Assembly: GCF_001552615.1 (NCBI RefSeq)
Contig: NZ_BCRN01000005.1
Coordinates: forward strand, 186,001-250,000
Direction of reading: 5' to 3'
DNA from: Millisia brevis NBRC 105863
GTDB lineage: Bacteria > Actinomycetota > Actinomycetes > Mycobacteriales > Mycobacteriaceae
DNA length: 64,000 nucleotides
Made by a program: the position numbers and the translations under genes. Below are positions 8,683-17,759 of the stretch, piece after piece (positions within the stretch are counted from its first letter, which is position 1; each line of letters starts with the position of its first letter). Under the pieces are notes generated by a model, which was given only the letters and a program-made list of their open reading frames with translations, was not told where the DNA came from and searched no databases.

Positions 8683-9498
8683 TCACCCGGGCGCTTCGGG
8701 CCACCCCGGATAGGGAGGTAGCGCTGCTGCAGCTTCCGGTCCGTACTGAGGCTCATCGGTCAACGGCCAGTTCCACGGCGTATCCGGAGCCTGTCCAATG
8801 CAGTCGTTGGCGAGGAAGGTCCCGGGCGCGAAACTCTCGGTATTGATGCTGAGCACCTTCCAGCTACCGAAGACGTTGGAACTCGGGGCTCCTTGGTCCC
8901 CTTTCTGATTCGATGGGGGCAGCACCAACAAACCGTCGTCGCCGGGACTTCTGCTGTATTCCACGCGCCAAGCCGACCGGGTGGTGCCGCCATTGCCAAT
9001 CACGTAGGCTGCATCGTCACTTTTCGGGTCAATTACCTTGTATCCAAGATGGTTTGTGTACTCGCAATACCAAGCTTCGACCACACCATCCGCGACTTCC
9101 TGACCTCGGACGACCTTCACATACGAGGTACCCAGGAGTGGGGGACCGTCCGGATCGGGCGGCGGGGTGACAGCGCCCGCCATTGCTTCGCCGAATCCCG
9201 GGTAGACGGCATCGGGCGCACCGGATGTCGCATGCCTACAGGACTCGATCACGGCGCGAAGGAAGGTTCCGTCCGAGGACATCAGATCGAGCGTGCTCGC
9301 GTCACTCCACCGGAAGGACAACGAATTCTCCTGCTCCGCATGGGGAAAGGGAGCAGTCTCCATCGGCTCGAGTTGAGATGACGCCCCTCCGCCTCGGTTG
9401 CCACTGTCCCACCCACATCCTGCGGGGATCGCCGCCAACACCGACAGGATAGCTGCGCAAGAGAGCATACGTTGTGTACGCACGGCTACTCCGACCAT
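8683..9498 (-). CDS. Putative lipoprotein in a type VII secretion-associated cassette
   Basis: The protein is about 271 residues. It begins with a basic start, a hydrophobic stretch and a lipobox AIPAGC with the lipidated Cys at residue 28 when started at ATG 9498. The exported part contains SFRWSDASTLDLMSSDGTF and several Cys-containing segments but no domain I recognise. The start overlaps the stop of the preceding gene by 13 bp, so it appears to be the last gene of a three-gene operon with an EspC-like protein. A GTG at 9483 is an alternative start. Its G+C looks lower and its codon use less biased than the neighbours. Function unknown. Confidence 0.7.
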   Translation of the reverse strand: MVGVAVRTQRMLSCAAILSVLAAIPAGCGWDSGNRGGGASSQLEPMETAPFPHAEQENSLSFRWSDASTLDLMSSDGTFLRAVIESCRHATSGAPDAVYPGFGEAMAGAVTPPPDPDGPPLLGTSYVKVVRGQEVADGVVEAWYCEYTNHLGYKVIDPKSDDAAYVIGNGGTTRSAWRVEYSRSPGDDGLLVLPPSNQKGDQGAPSSNVFGSWKVLSINTESFAPGTFLANDCIGQAPDTPWNWPLTDEPQYGPEAAAALPPYPGWPEAPG

Positions 9499-10765
9499 CC
9501 GTAGCCAGACGCACCCATGAGATGCAGACGGAAATCTGCGAACGGAATGCCCGCCTCTCTCATCCATTTGTCAAGTGCGGCAAGGTCTGTCACGCCGAGG
9601 CCATTGCGGTCGGGACCGATCCCCTGGATATCGACAGGCAAAGGCGCCGCATCGACCAGTTCCGGCCGCGATTCAACCACCCCCTCGAGCACACTGCGGT
9701 ACAGGCGCTCATCCGTCAGCATCCGATCGATCAGACGCCGCTGGGCATCATCACCTTCGGCCAGATACGGATTCGGGGTCGGATTCTCCATGTAGTTGTA
9801 GTACGAGTCGGCAAGACCGGCCCACGCGCCGCCCACAACGGGAACCGCCGAAACCAACGCTGTGAGATTCCCGCTACCGAATGCCTTGTCCTCATAAACG
9901 CCGATGGCTCGAGCGTGGTCCTCCGCCCGCACGCCCTCATCGTGCTGAAATGCGGCCGCCGTCATCGACTCGGTGAGCCGCCCGCCGTAGAAGCCCCACT
10001 GCGTGGCGGTCTCGCTTGTGTCTCGCCCGAACTGCTGCGCGAAATCCCCGTACAGCTCGATACCTCTCGTATTGATCGCGGATAATCGAACTGTCCCTGC
10101 GGCAGATCGATGCGTTCACCGCGCGCGAGCCGCTCCCACTGCGAGGCCGTCAGTTCGGTCGCCGCGTCGATGCGTGCCCGCATCTCCGGATTGATACTGC
10201 CGTCGGCCATTGCCCGCGCGTCGGCGGCGCCGGCATCCCCGCCGATCGACAGCCGTTCCGGCACGATCCCGGTGAGCCCCGACAGCAGCGGTTCCACCAC
10301 TTCGGCGGCTCGCGCGTCGGCATCGCCCGCGGCGCGCACCAGGTCGACCAACGATGCCGACAGGGCCTCCGCCTCCACGACCAATTCCGCCGGCGGGTCG
10401 GGAAGTACGACGGTCACGGCCCAGTCGTTGTCCACGCGAATGTACGGGGATGTGGTGTCGAGCAGCGTACGGATCCGGGCCACCGGGTAGTCGATTGCAC
10501 GGAACGCTCCGCCGACCGCCTCGCCGGCCTGGTCGAGTCGAGTGGCCATCGAGTCGAACGCCTCGCGATCGGCTTCCGCCCGCGCGGCGGCGGCCTTCTG
10601 ACCGTCCCCCGTCCAGGTTCGTTCGTCCGCCGGACGGTGGACCGCCCGAACCATCTCATCGGTACGCTCTTGCAGCTCGCGCGCTGCCGTCTGCAGTTCG
10701 TCGGCCACGGTTCGGAGAGCGTCGGGCCGCCAGCCGAGCAGTTGCGCTTTGCTGGGAAGACTCAC
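9486..10765 (-). pseudogene. Frameshifted type VII secretion-associated helical protein
   Basis: The 5' part (10765 to about 10090) encodes a helical protein with TWTGDG, a WXG-like turn, near residue 55. That frame then runs into a meaningless Ser/Arg-rich tail ending at 9962. From about 10088 a second frame, stop-free down to 9486, carries protein-like sequence (LSAINTRGIELYGDFAQQF) well before its first possible ATG at 9965. A single-base loss near 10084-10086, in GATTATCC, would explain the break and would join the two into about 425 residues. The 5' end overlaps the EspC-like gene by GTGA. It could be a true pseudogene, a sequencing error or programmed frameshifting; no classic slippery heptamer is visible. 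Confidence 0.6.
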
Positions 10766-11064
10766 GGGAGGTCACCCATCGCGGTGAAACCGGTACCGAT
10801 CTCCGAGTCGGTGGCCTGGTAGTCATCACCGGCTCCGCGCACCAGGAAGCCCATCTGCCCGACCCGCTTCGCGCAGTTCGACAGCGCCTGCCAGGTTTCG
10901 TCGCGGGAGTCCGCGCAGGCTCGTCCGATGTCCGAGCCGGGCATCGCCGACGCCAGTTCGTCGAGACCTCGGGGATCGATGCCCTCGATCACCTCGGAGA
11001 TGCGCCCGAGATCGGTGGCCAGACCCCGCAGGACCTGCGGATCGACCCACAACTCCTCCGGCAC
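10762..11064 (-). CDS. EspC-like type VII secretion target
   Basis: This 100-residue protein starts PEELWVDPQVLRGLATDLGR and has two helical halves, with late Cys and Trp residues (DETWQALSNCAKR). That organisation is usual in the EspC-like type VII secretion target family. I chose GTG 11064 because a GGGGG ribosome site sits five bases before it and the N-terminus then matches the family; the longer TTG frame from 11094 lacks one. The stop overlaps the next start as GTGA, implying translational coupling to the WXG-containing gene. No ESX secretion machinery is encoded in the window, so it would depend on a locus elsewhere. Confidence 0.68.
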   Translation of the reverse strand: MPEELWVDPQVLRGLATDLGRISEVIEGIDPRGLDELASAMPGSDIGRACADSRDETWQALSNCAKRVGQMGFLVRGAGDDYQATDSEIGTGFTAMGDLP

Positions 11065-11418
11065 CGTCACCCCCTGAACGCTCGCGGTCCCCAACCGCGA
11101 GTTCGGTCCGGGTCATTATGCCCGCCATGTCGTGATCCAGGTTGGCCGGTGACCCATGTGCCACCTGATGGGTGCGAGTCCGACTGGAAGCGACTGGAAG
11201 CGGACGACGCGTACTCGACTGACGAGTCCTCACCGGCAACCTCTCGAATTGCCCCACAAACAGCAAGACCCCCTGATCCACAGGAGTGGAGGGGTCCGCA
11301 TTCGGAATGCTAAGCGGGATCCGACGAGGCCCGCAAGTGAACTGATCCATGGCGGAACGCCTCGAGCGCGCATCGGGCCGAGGCACCCCCGGTCTCGCAG
11401 ATGTGCCGACTCACGGCC
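11065..11418. other. Gene-free stretch upstream of the EspC-like operon
   Basis: About 350 bases with no convincing coding frame lie between the TetR gene end and the EspC-like operon, both on the minus strand. The stretch must hold the operon promoter. A GACCCC/GGGGTC pair (11267-11272 and 11291-11296) could form a weak hairpin, possibly terminating leftward readthrough. A tract resembling a tRNA T-arm near 11166 lacks the rest of a cloverleaf. Confidence 0.5.
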
Positions 11419-12030
11419 TCAATCCCGGGCAGACGAGCCGGTCGGCTCGACATCTCGGCACGCCTGCGCGTCGAGGAGCGGGGCGGCCATCAGCCGGACG
11501 TAGTGGGCGATCTCGTCGACGTCGGCGGCGGCGAGGGCCGGGCTTCCGATGCGGTATCGCATCATGGCGACTCCGGCGACGAGGGCGTTGATCAGTTCGG
11601 CGCGCAGGCCCGCGTCGGGGCCGTCCAGGCGGGCGCCGAGGGTCTCGGTGAAGACGTTCTCGATGGTCGACCGCACGATCGCGCGCACCGTATCGCTGTC
11701 GACGGGACCGCCGAGCAGGCCGGCGACGCCCGAACCGGAGCCGCGGGTCGCGAGCACGATGCCCAGGACCTGCTCCGGGACCTCCTCGAGCGGCTCGGCG
11801 GTGACGACCTCGACCACCTCGGACATGCCGGGGCGAACCGCCTCGACGAAGAGGTTCTCCTTGGAGCCGAAGTAGCGGTTGATCAGCGCCTGGTTGACGC
11901 CCACCCGCGCGGCGATGTCGCGCGTGGTGACGGTGCCGGCCTGCTCCGCGAGGAGCGCGCGCGTCGCCTCGAGCAGCGCCTCGCGGGTGGCGACGGCGTT
12001 GCGGCGACGAGGTTCGGGCAACTCGGACAT
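11419..12030 (-). CDS. TetR-family transcriptional repressor
   Basis: This 203-residue regulator has an N-terminal TetR helix-turn-helix (about residues 13-58), with TTRDIAARVGVNQALINRYF giving the turn and recognition helix. The rest is a helical ligand-binding domain. It is divergent from an EmrB/QacA-type exporter gene with a 247-bp shared control region, the standard arrangement for a drug-responsive repressor of its neighbour. The ligand is unknown. Confidence 0.88.
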   Translation of the reverse strand: MSELPEPRRRNAVATREALLEATRALLAEQAGTVTTRDIAARVGVNQALINRYFGSKENLFVEAVRPGMSEVVEVVTAEPLEEVPEQVLGIVLATRGSGSGVAGLLGGPVDSDTVRAIVRSTIENVFTETLGARLDGPDAGLRAELINALVAGVAMMRYRIGSPALAAADVDEIAHYVRLMAAPLLDAQACRDVEPTGSSARD

Positions 12031-12124
12031 GGCCTACCTTCCGCTACGACCGGCTCGGACCAGCACCCGAACCGAAGGGACGCCAGGACCGGGGTGACGT
12101 CGCCCACAGCGTTGTCATCGCTTG

Positions 12125-12154
12125 TTGACTTAGCGTTCGGAGCGCTCCTAGCAT
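12125..12154 (+). promoter_or_regulatory. Candidate promoter with embedded operator for the MFS exporter
   Basis: TTGACT (12125-12130) and TAGCAT (12149-12154) are separated by 18 bases, a good sigma-70-type fit. Within the spacer, AGCG/CGCT arms (12132-12135 and 12143-12146) form a small inverted repeat where the divergent TetR protein could block transcription. Transcription from here would leave a leader of about 115 bases before ATG 12278. Confidence 0.45.
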
Positions 12155-12277
12155 AGCCAAGTCTTCAAGCGTTTACTTATTGGCCTCGAGGCTCAGCCCC
12201 CGATCGACGCCGCTCGGAATCACCGCCGGTACGAGGTCGCTTCCCCTCTCGTCACTCCCGAAGGGAGTCGCATCCAC

Positions 12278-13720
12278 ATGGACTCACCCCGCTCCGGCAC
12301 GCGTTCGACCAGTGCGATCGCCACCCTGGCGGCCGCCGGTACGACCGCGGCGATCATGCAGACCCTGGTCACCCCGCTGCTGCCGACTCTGCCCAGCATC
12401 CTCAACACGACAGCGTCCAACTCGAACTGGGTCATCACCGTCACCCTGCTCGCGGCCGCGGTCTGCGTGCCGGTCACCGGACGACTCGGCGACATCCTCG
12501 GCAAGAAGCGCGTCCTGCTGGCCTGCGCCGTACCGCTGGCCGTCGGCTCGGTGATCTGCGCGCTCGCGACGTCGGTCGGTCCGATGATCGTCGGGCGCGG
12601 ATTGCAGGGCCTCGGCATGGGCATGGTCCCGCTGGGCATCGCCCTGCTGCGCGATATCGTGCCGCAGGGCGAGCTGAGCTCGTCGATTGCGCTGGTCAGC
12701 GCGTCCATGGGGATCGGCGGCGGCCTCGGTCTGCCGCTGGCCGCGGCGGTCGCCCAGTACGCGGACTGGCAGGTTCTGTTCTGGGGATCCGCGGTCCTGG
12801 CCGTCGTGATCGGTCTGCTGATCTGGAAGCTGATCCCCGATGTGCCGCCCGCCGCGCGCGGTCAACGATTCGACGTGCAGGGCGCGATCCTTCTCGCGAT
12901 CGGCCTGGTCTGCCTACTGCTCGCGGTCTCCAAGGGCGCCACCTGGGGGTGGACGTCCGGCACGATCCTCGGCCTGTTCGCCGGCGCCGTGGTCGCGCTG
13001 CTGGTGTGGGGCTTCTGGGAACTGCGCACCCTCGATCCACTGATCGACCTGCGGACCACCGCCCGACCGCGGGTGCTGACCACCAATATCGCGTCGATCT
13101 TCGTCGGCACCGGCATGTACGCCAGCATGCTGGTCTTCCCGCAGCTGCTGCAGCTGCCGGAGGCCACCGGATACGGCCTGGGCCAGTCGATGCTCGCGGC
13201 CGGTCTGTGGATGCTGCCGGGCGGATTGACGATGATGCTGGTCTCGCCGATCGGCGGGAAGCTCACCGATACGCGCGGCCCGAAGTTCACCCTCGTCAGC
13301 GGGATCGCGGTCCTGATCGCGGGATACGTTCTCTCCCAACTGCTGTTCGGCAGCGCCTGGGGAGTCATGGTGTCGCTCATGGTGATCAACGGCGGGGTGG
13401 CCCTGGCCTACGGTGCGATGCCGGCGTTGATCATGAGTTCGGTGCCGCTGACGGAAACCGCTGCCGCCAATGGCTTCAATACCCTGATGCGCTCGCTGGG
13501 AACGTCGGTGGGCGCCGCGGTGGTCGGTGCGGTTCTGGCGCAGATGACGATCACCATGGGCGGGCACGTCATGGCCTCCGAAGCAGGCTTCCGCATCAGC
13601 CTGCTGATCGGCGCCGGGGTCTCGCTGGCCGCCCTGATGCTCGCGACCCTGATTCCGCGGTCGACCACCGGCAGGCCGGAGGTTGTGGTGTCGACCGCTC
13701 CGGCCGCCTCCCGGGTCTGA
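12278..13720 (+). CDS. MFS drug exporter, EmrB/QacA (DHA2) type
   Basis: The protein has 480 residues and about 14 hydrophobic segments. The motif between TM2 and TM3, GRLGDILGKKRVL, matches MFS motif A. A second motif-A-like sequence, GGKLTDTRGPK, follows in the second half, and GIGGGLGLPLAAAV resembles the antiporter motif C. Members expel drugs or metabolites using the proton gradient. It is divergent from a TetR gene that probably represses it. The substrate is unknown. Confidence 0.88.
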   Translation: MDSPRSGTRSTSAIATLAAAGTTAAIMQTLVTPLLPTLPSILNTTASNSNWVITVTLLAAAVCVPVTGRLGDILGKKRVLLACAVPLAVGSVICALATSVGPMIVGRGLQGLGMGMVPLGIALLRDIVPQGELSSSIALVSASMGIGGGLGLPLAAAVAQYADWQVLFWGSAVLAVVIGLLIWKLIPDVPPAARGQRFDVQGAILLAIGLVCLLLAVSKGATWGWTSGTILGLFAGAVVALLVWGFWELRTLDPLIDLRTTARPRVLTTNIASIFVGTGMYASMLVFPQLLQLPEATGYGLGQSMLAAGLWMLPGGLTMMLVSPIGGKLTDTRGPKFTLVSGIAVLIAGYVLSQLLFGSAWGVMVSLMVINGGVALAYGAMPALIMSSVPLTETAAANGFNTLMRSLGTSVGAAVVGAVLAQMTITMGGHVMASEAGFRISLLIGAGVSLAALMLATLIPRSTTGRPEVVVSTAPAASRV

Positions 13721-13752
13721 ACCCGTCGTCGGGCCCGGCCGCCGCCGGATCC

Positions 13753-14130
13753 TCACGCGTCGGCGTACCGCTCCCGGGCAGCCAGAACCCCCGGCAGATG
13801 CTGAATCGACCAGTCCTCCAAGGCCTTGAGCGGCCCGCGCAGAGTCGAGCCGGCGTCGGTCAGGGTGTACTCGACGCGCGGCGGGACCTCCGGATAGACG
13901 GTGCGGGTCACCAGACCGTCGCGTTCCATCTCGCGCAGCGTCTGGGTCAGCATCTTCTGGGAGATCCCGTCGACGCGGCGCCGCAGCTCCGAGAACCGCA
14001 GGGTGCCGTCGCCGAGCGCGCCCACGATCAGGACCGTCCACCGGTCACCGATCCGGTCGAGGATATGCCTGGTGGGACAGCCCTGCTGGTAGGGATCCGG
14101 ATCGAGGCCGGGAGGCCGCCCCTCCGCCAT
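13753..14130 (-). CDS. HxlR-family winged-helix regulator
   Basis: This 125-residue protein has the HxlR pattern: a single N-terminal Cys (GCPTRHILDRIGDRW), then FSELRRRVDGISQKMLTQTL as the helix-turn-helix and a YTLTDAG wing. Family members often sense electrophiles or oxidants through that Cys and control a divergent reductase. Here the divergent neighbour is an NAD(P)-binding reductase-like gene. ATG 14130 is preferred over GTG 14139. Confidence 0.87.
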   Translation of the reverse strand: MAEGRPPGLDPDPYQQGCPTRHILDRIGDRWTVLIVGALGDGTLRFSELRRRVDGISQKMLTQTLREMERDGLVTRTVYPEVPPRVEYTLTDAGSTLRGPLKALEDWSIQHLPGVLAARERYADA

Positions 14131-14183
14131 GGTTACCACAAAGTGCCTACTTCCCGATCGGTACCTGGTCTCCTACGGTAACT
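14131..14183. promoter_or_regulatory. Shared HxlR/reductase control region with inverted repeat
   Basis: The 106-bp divergent gap holds GTTACC (14132-14137) and its reverse complement GGTAAC (14177-14182). The spacing of about 39 bases is wide, so these may be two half-sites for an HxlR dimer on each promoter rather than one operator. Confidence 0.3.
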
Positions 14184-14236
14184 ATAAGGGCTCGACCGAG
14201 CCGAGGGATCGTGAACGAGCAGGGAGGCACCTTCAC

Positions 14237-14878
14237 ATGACCACCATCGCCATCATCGGCGGCACCGGATTTGCCGGAGCGGCCATCGCCGCCGAGGCCG
14301 CTCGGCGCGGAAACACCGTGACCGCGCTGAGCCGCTCGACCCCGGAGAAGCCGATCGACGGCGTCACCTACGTGCAGGGCGACGTGCAGACCGCCGGTGC
14401 GTCCGCCATCGCGGGTGCCGACGTCGTCATCGGCGCGCTGTCGCCGCGGGCCGGTTCCGAGGGCACGCTGGTCGACACCTACGCGGAGCTGGCGAAGCAG
14501 GCGGCGGCAAACAACGCCCGGCTGATCGTGATCGGCGGCTTCGGGTCGCTGCGCCCGGCTCCCGGCGCGCCCCGGTTCGCCGAGGGCGACGCGCTGCCCC
14601 CCGAGATCGCTCCCGAGGCGCGCGAGATGAACGCGGTGCGCGAGTACCTCTCGCAGACAACGGAATCGGTGAACTGGACGTTCGTCAGCCCGGCCGGCGA
14701 ATTCGGCGGCTACCTTCCGGTGACCGAGCCGCGCGGCACGTACCGCACCGGCGGTGAGGTGGCGCTGTTCGATGCCGACGGAAAGTCCGCGATCGGCGGC
14801 GCCGACTTCGCGACGGCCGTCATCGACGAGGTCGAGGCCGCGGCGCATCCGCGCGAGCACATCAGCTTCGCGTACTGA
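14237..14878 (+). CDS. NAD(P)-binding reductase of the atypical SDR (NmrA/YwnB-like) type
   Basis: This 213-residue Rossmann protein starts with the dinucleotide loop IIGGTGFAGAAIA (6-18). It has the NmrA/YwnB-like layout with VIGGFGSLRP in the middle and no Ser-Tyr-Lys catalytic set typical of classical SDRs. Such proteins are quinone or flavin reductase-like, or redox sensors. It is divergent from an HxlR regulator, a pairing typical of an electrophile or oxidative stress response. A GGGAGG ribosome site precedes ATG 14237. Confidence 0.82.
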   Translation: MTTIAIIGGTGFAGAAIAAEAARRGNTVTALSRSTPEKPIDGVTYVQGDVQTAGASAIAGADVVIGALSPRAGSEGTLVDTYAELAKQAAANNARLIVIGGFGSLRPAPGAPRFAEGDALPPEIAPEAREMNAVREYLSQTTESVNWTFVSPAGEFGGYLPVTEPRGTYRTGGEVALFDADGKSAIGGADFATAVIDEVEAAAHPREHISFAY

Positions 14879-14903
14879 GCCGTCGCCCATCTACCCGAAC
14901 GCC

Positions 14904-14939
14904 ACGAAGGCCCTCACCCGCCGCGGTGGGGGCCTTCGT
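14904..14939. terminator. Bidirectional terminator hairpin
   Basis: ACGAAGGCCC (14904-14913) pairs with GGGCCTTCGT (14930-14939), with an inner CACC/GGTG extension. It lies between the convergent reductase-like and aldo/keto reductase genes, 25 bases after the first stop. Confidence 0.8.
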
Positions 14940-14950
14940 CGTGCGACCGA

Positions 14951-15859
14951 TCAGCCGTCGAGCGCGGCCAACTCGTCGTCGTCGAGCACCAGGGTGAACG
15001 ATTCGACCAGCGGCGCCACCTGGGCGGCGGTCCGTGCGCCGGCGATCGGCGCCGCGACGGTCGGCTGACTGCGCAGCCACGCCAACGCGACCGCCGCGAC
15101 CGAGACGTCGTGCGCGGCGGCGATCCGATCGAGGGTGTCGAGCAACGCGAGGTTCTTCGGGTCGTCGAGCAGGGCGGTGACCCCCTGGGCGCGCGGGGAG
15201 TCGACGGTGGTCTCCGGCCGATACTTGCCGGTCAGGAAGCCGCTCGCCAGGCTGTAGAAGGGGATCTCCACCAGGCCGAGCTCGGCGACGGTCGGTGCCA
15301 GGGCGGTGGCGTACCCGCGGTCGACGAGGTTGAACTTGTCCTGCGCGACGACGAAGGGCGCGGCGTTGGTGGCCCGGGAGATCTCGACGATCGAGCGCAG
15401 CCGGTCCGCGGAAAAGTTCGACACCCCGAGCCGGCGGACCTTGCCCGCCCGGACGAGTTCGTCGAAGACACCGACGACGTCCTCCTGCGGTACGGAGTCG
15501 TCGTCCTTGTGGGCGAGGTAGAAGTCGAAGTAATCGGTCTGCAGTCGCTTCAGCGAATCATCGACGGCGGCGCGGATGTTGTCCGGGGACAGGCCGGGGC
15601 GGCCCGCCCACATGCCGACCTTGCCGATGATCTGCACCCGATCGCGATTGCCCCGTTCGGCGGTCCATTCGCCGATCAGCGTTTCCGATTCACCGCCGGT
15701 ATTGCCCGGAACCCAGCTGGAGTACAGGTCGGAGGTGTCGATCGTCGTCCCGCCGGCCTCGACGAACGCGTCCAGCACACCGAAGGTGTCCTCGCGGTTC
15801 GACGTCCAGCCGAACGAGTTGCCACCCAGAACGATGGGTCCGAGATCGAGATCGGCCAT
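14951..15859 (-). CDS. Aldo/keto reductase
   Basis: This 302-residue TIM-barrel oxidoreductase has the catalytic tetrad in the usual order: DTSDLYSSW (Asp and Tyr), IIGKVGMW (Lys) and FYLAHKDDD (His). The NADPH-binding end is PIAGARTAAQV. It starts 22 bases after the stop of a sugar ABC permease gene and so appears to be the last gene of that operon, where an ATPase gene would be expected. It may reduce or oxidise the imported carbohydrate; that is inference. Confidence 0.87.
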   Translation of the reverse strand: MADLDLGPIVLGGNSFGWTSNREDTFGVLDAFVEAGGTTIDTSDLYSSWVPGNTGGESETLIGEWTAERGNRDRVQIIGKVGMWAGRPGLSPDNIRAAVDDSLKRLQTDYFDFYLAHKDDDSVPQEDVVGVFDELVRAGKVRRLGVSNFSADRLRSIVEISRATNAAPFVVAQDKFNLVDRGYATALAPTVAELGLVEIPFYSLASGFLTGKYRPETTVDSPRAQGVTALLDDPKNLALLDTLDRIAAAHDVSVAAVALAWLRSQPTVAAPIAGARTAAQVAPLVESFTLVLDDDELAALDG

Positions 15860-15881
15860 GCTTGTGCTCCTTCGCGGAAGA

Positions 15882-16709
15882 CTATTTGACGCCGCCTGCG
15901 GTCAGGCCGGAGATGATGCGGCGCTGGAAGACCAACACCAACACAACCAACGGGATCACCACAATGGTTCCGGCCGCCATGATCGAGGCGTAGGGAACCA
16001 CCGACGGATCGGCGCCGGAGAAGCGGGCGATCGCGACGGTCACCGGCTCGGTGCGCTGATTGGACAGCAAGCTGGCCAACAGGAATTCGTTGACCGTGGC
16101 GATGAACGCGAGGATCGCCGTGGTGAACACCGCCGGCGCCGCCAGGGGCAGCATGATCATCCGGAATGCCTGCGCCCGCGAGGCGCCGTCCATCCGGGCG
16201 GCCTCCTCGAGCTCCCACGGCAGATCCCGGAAGAACGACACCAGGGTGTAGATCGTCAGCGGCAGCACGAACGAGATATTCGGGATGATCATCGCCCAGT
16301 AGCTGCCCAACCACCCGATCGAGTTGAACAGTTGGTAAAGCGGGGTGGCCAGGGCGACCACCGGGAACATCGACGCACCCAGGATCAGGCCCACCACAAG
16401 GTATTTGAACCGGAACTGCGATCGGGCGAGAGCGTACGCCGCCAGCACCCCGAACAGCAGCGCGATCGCGGTGGTCGCGCCTCCGACGATGAGACTGTTG
16501 ACCACCGCGCGGGAGAAGTCGTTGCCCGCATTGGTCGACAATGCCTGCCGGAAGTTGTCGAGGGTGATGTGCGTCGGCCACGGGGTGGTGTCGAAGGTGT
16601 ACCGGGCATCGCGGAAGGCGGTGACCACCATCCAGTAGAACGGCGCGAGCCCCCACACCAGGATGATCAGCGCGCCGACGTAGACCCGCGAATTGCGCAG
16701 GGCGGTCAT
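15882..16709 (-). CDS. Carbohydrate ABC transporter permease, SugB/MalG type
   Basis: This 275-residue membrane protein has about six transmembrane segments. The EAA loop, LEEAARMDGASRAQAFRMIMLP, contacts the ATPase and is typical of CUT1 sugar importers. The ATG overlaps the stop of the partner permease as ATGA. Downstream (22 bp) is an aldo/keto reductase gene rather than the ATPase gene often found there. Confidence 0.88.
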   Translation of the reverse strand: MTALRNSRVYVGALIILVWGLAPFYWMVVTAFRDARYTFDTTPWPTHITLDNFRQALSTNAGNDFSRAVVNSLIVGGATTAIALLFGVLAAYALARSQFRFKYLVVGLILGASMFPVVALATPLYQLFNSIGWLGSYWAMIIPNISFVLPLTIYTLVSFFRDLPWELEEAARMDGASRAQAFRMIMLPLAAPAVFTTAILAFIATVNEFLLASLLSNQRTEPVTVAIARFSGADPSVVPYASIMAAGTIVVIPLVVLVLVFQRRIISGLTAGGVK

Positions 16710-17704
16710 GTGCGGGCCTCCACCTTCGCCGGTTCGTCCTGCGCCTTCGCCTTGCCGGGCTTGTCGTCGCCGGTGTCGATCATCTGGGCGCCGAGCATCT
16801 TGATCAGCAGGAATGCGATCGCGAAGATCATCAGGAAGGTGATCGTCGAGAGGGCGGCGGCGCTGTTGACCTCGCCCTGACGGATCTGGTCGACCACCAG
16901 GATCGACACCGTGCGCGTCGATTCGGTGTTGCCGGTGACCAGGATGCGCGGCAGGTCGTACATGCGCAGCGCGTCCATCACCCGGAACAGGATCGCCACC
17001 ATCAACGCCGGTTTGATCAGCGGCAGGGTGATGCGGACGAACCGTTGCCAGGCGTTCGCGCCGTCCATGCGCGCCGCCTCGTAGACGTCGTTCGGGATCA
17101 TCTGCAGCCCCGCGAGGATCAGCAGGGCCATGAACGGCGTCGTTTTCCATACGTCGGAGACGATCACCGCGAATCTCGACGGCCAGCCGCCCGCGGTCCA
17201 CAGGATCGTGGTGCCGAACATGCTGTTGACGATGCCGTCCGGGGCGAACATGAAGTACCAGAGCTTGGCGGTCACCGCGGTGGGGATCGCCCAGGGGATC
17301 AGCACCGCGGCGCGCAGCAGCGAACGCCCCCAGAAGGTCTTGCCCATGATCACGGCCATCCACAGGCCGATCACGATCTCGAGCACGACGGTGATGACGG
17401 TGAGCAGCAGGGTGTTCGAGACCGCGCCCCAGAACTGCGACTCCGGCAGTCCCGGCGGGCAGCTGACCAGGCCGTCGCGGCCCGGGCAGCGCTGGGTCAA
17501 CCAGGTGACGTAGTTCTGGACACCGTTCCAGCCGCCCTGCACGAATTTTCCGGTGGTCGGGTCGAGGCTGCGGTCGCGTTGCAGCGACATCTGCACCGCC
17601 CGCAGCACCGGGTAGATGATGACGACGGCCAGCACCACCAGGCCGGGGATGACCAGCAGCCAGCCGTGGTGCTCGAAGTTCAGGCGGTTGCCGGCGGCGC
17701 GCAC
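16706..17704 (-). CDS. Carbohydrate ABC transporter permease, SugA/MalF type
   Basis: This permease is about 332 residues with six or seven transmembrane segments and the EAA loop VYEAARMDGANAWQRFVRITLP. An extracytoplasmic insertion (about residues 60-95) has a Cys pair, CPGRDGLVSCPP. I placed the start at GTG 17704 because a perfect hairpin lies just upstream. A longer frame from TTG 17782 would read through that hairpin and overlap the binding-protein gene by 23 bp. It is coupled to the second permease by ATGA overlap. Confidence 0.82.
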   Translation of the reverse strand: MRAAGNRLNFEHHGWLLVIPGLVVLAVVIIYPVLRAVQMSLQRDRSLDPTTGKFVQGGWNGVQNYVTWLTQRCPGRDGLVSCPPGLPESQFWGAVSNTLLLTVITVVLEIVIGLWMAVIMGKTFWGRSLLRAAVLIPWAIPTAVTAKLWYFMFAPDGIVNSMFGTTILWTAGGWPSRFAVIVSDVWKTTPFMALLILAGLQMIPNDVYEAARMDGANAWQRFVRITLPLIKPALMVAILFRVMDALRMYDLPRILVTGNTESTRTVSILVVDQIRQGEVNSAAALSTITFLMIFAIAFLLIKMLGAQMIDTGDDKPGKAKAQDEPAKVEART

Positions 17705-17708
17705 GCCA

Positions 17709-17739
17709 CGACGGCCGGAGCGGGGTGCTCCGGCCGTCG
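17709..17739 (-). terminator. Intra-operon hairpin between binding-protein and permease genes
   Basis: CGACGGCCGGAGC (17709-17721) and GCTCCGGCCGTCG (17727-17739) form a perfect 13-bp stem with a 5-base loop. It begins 20 bases after the binding-protein stop and just before the permease start. Such hairpins commonly cause partial termination or protect the upstream mRNA, so that more binding protein than permease is made. Confidence 0.7.
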
Positions 17740-17759
17740 CGGGTGTGGACCGATCGGAC

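Noticed and set aside
11150-11200. A tRNA T-arm-like sequence (GGTGCGAGTCC)
   Set aside because: The T-loop consensus is not met, and no acceptor stem, anticodon arm or CCA could be placed around it.
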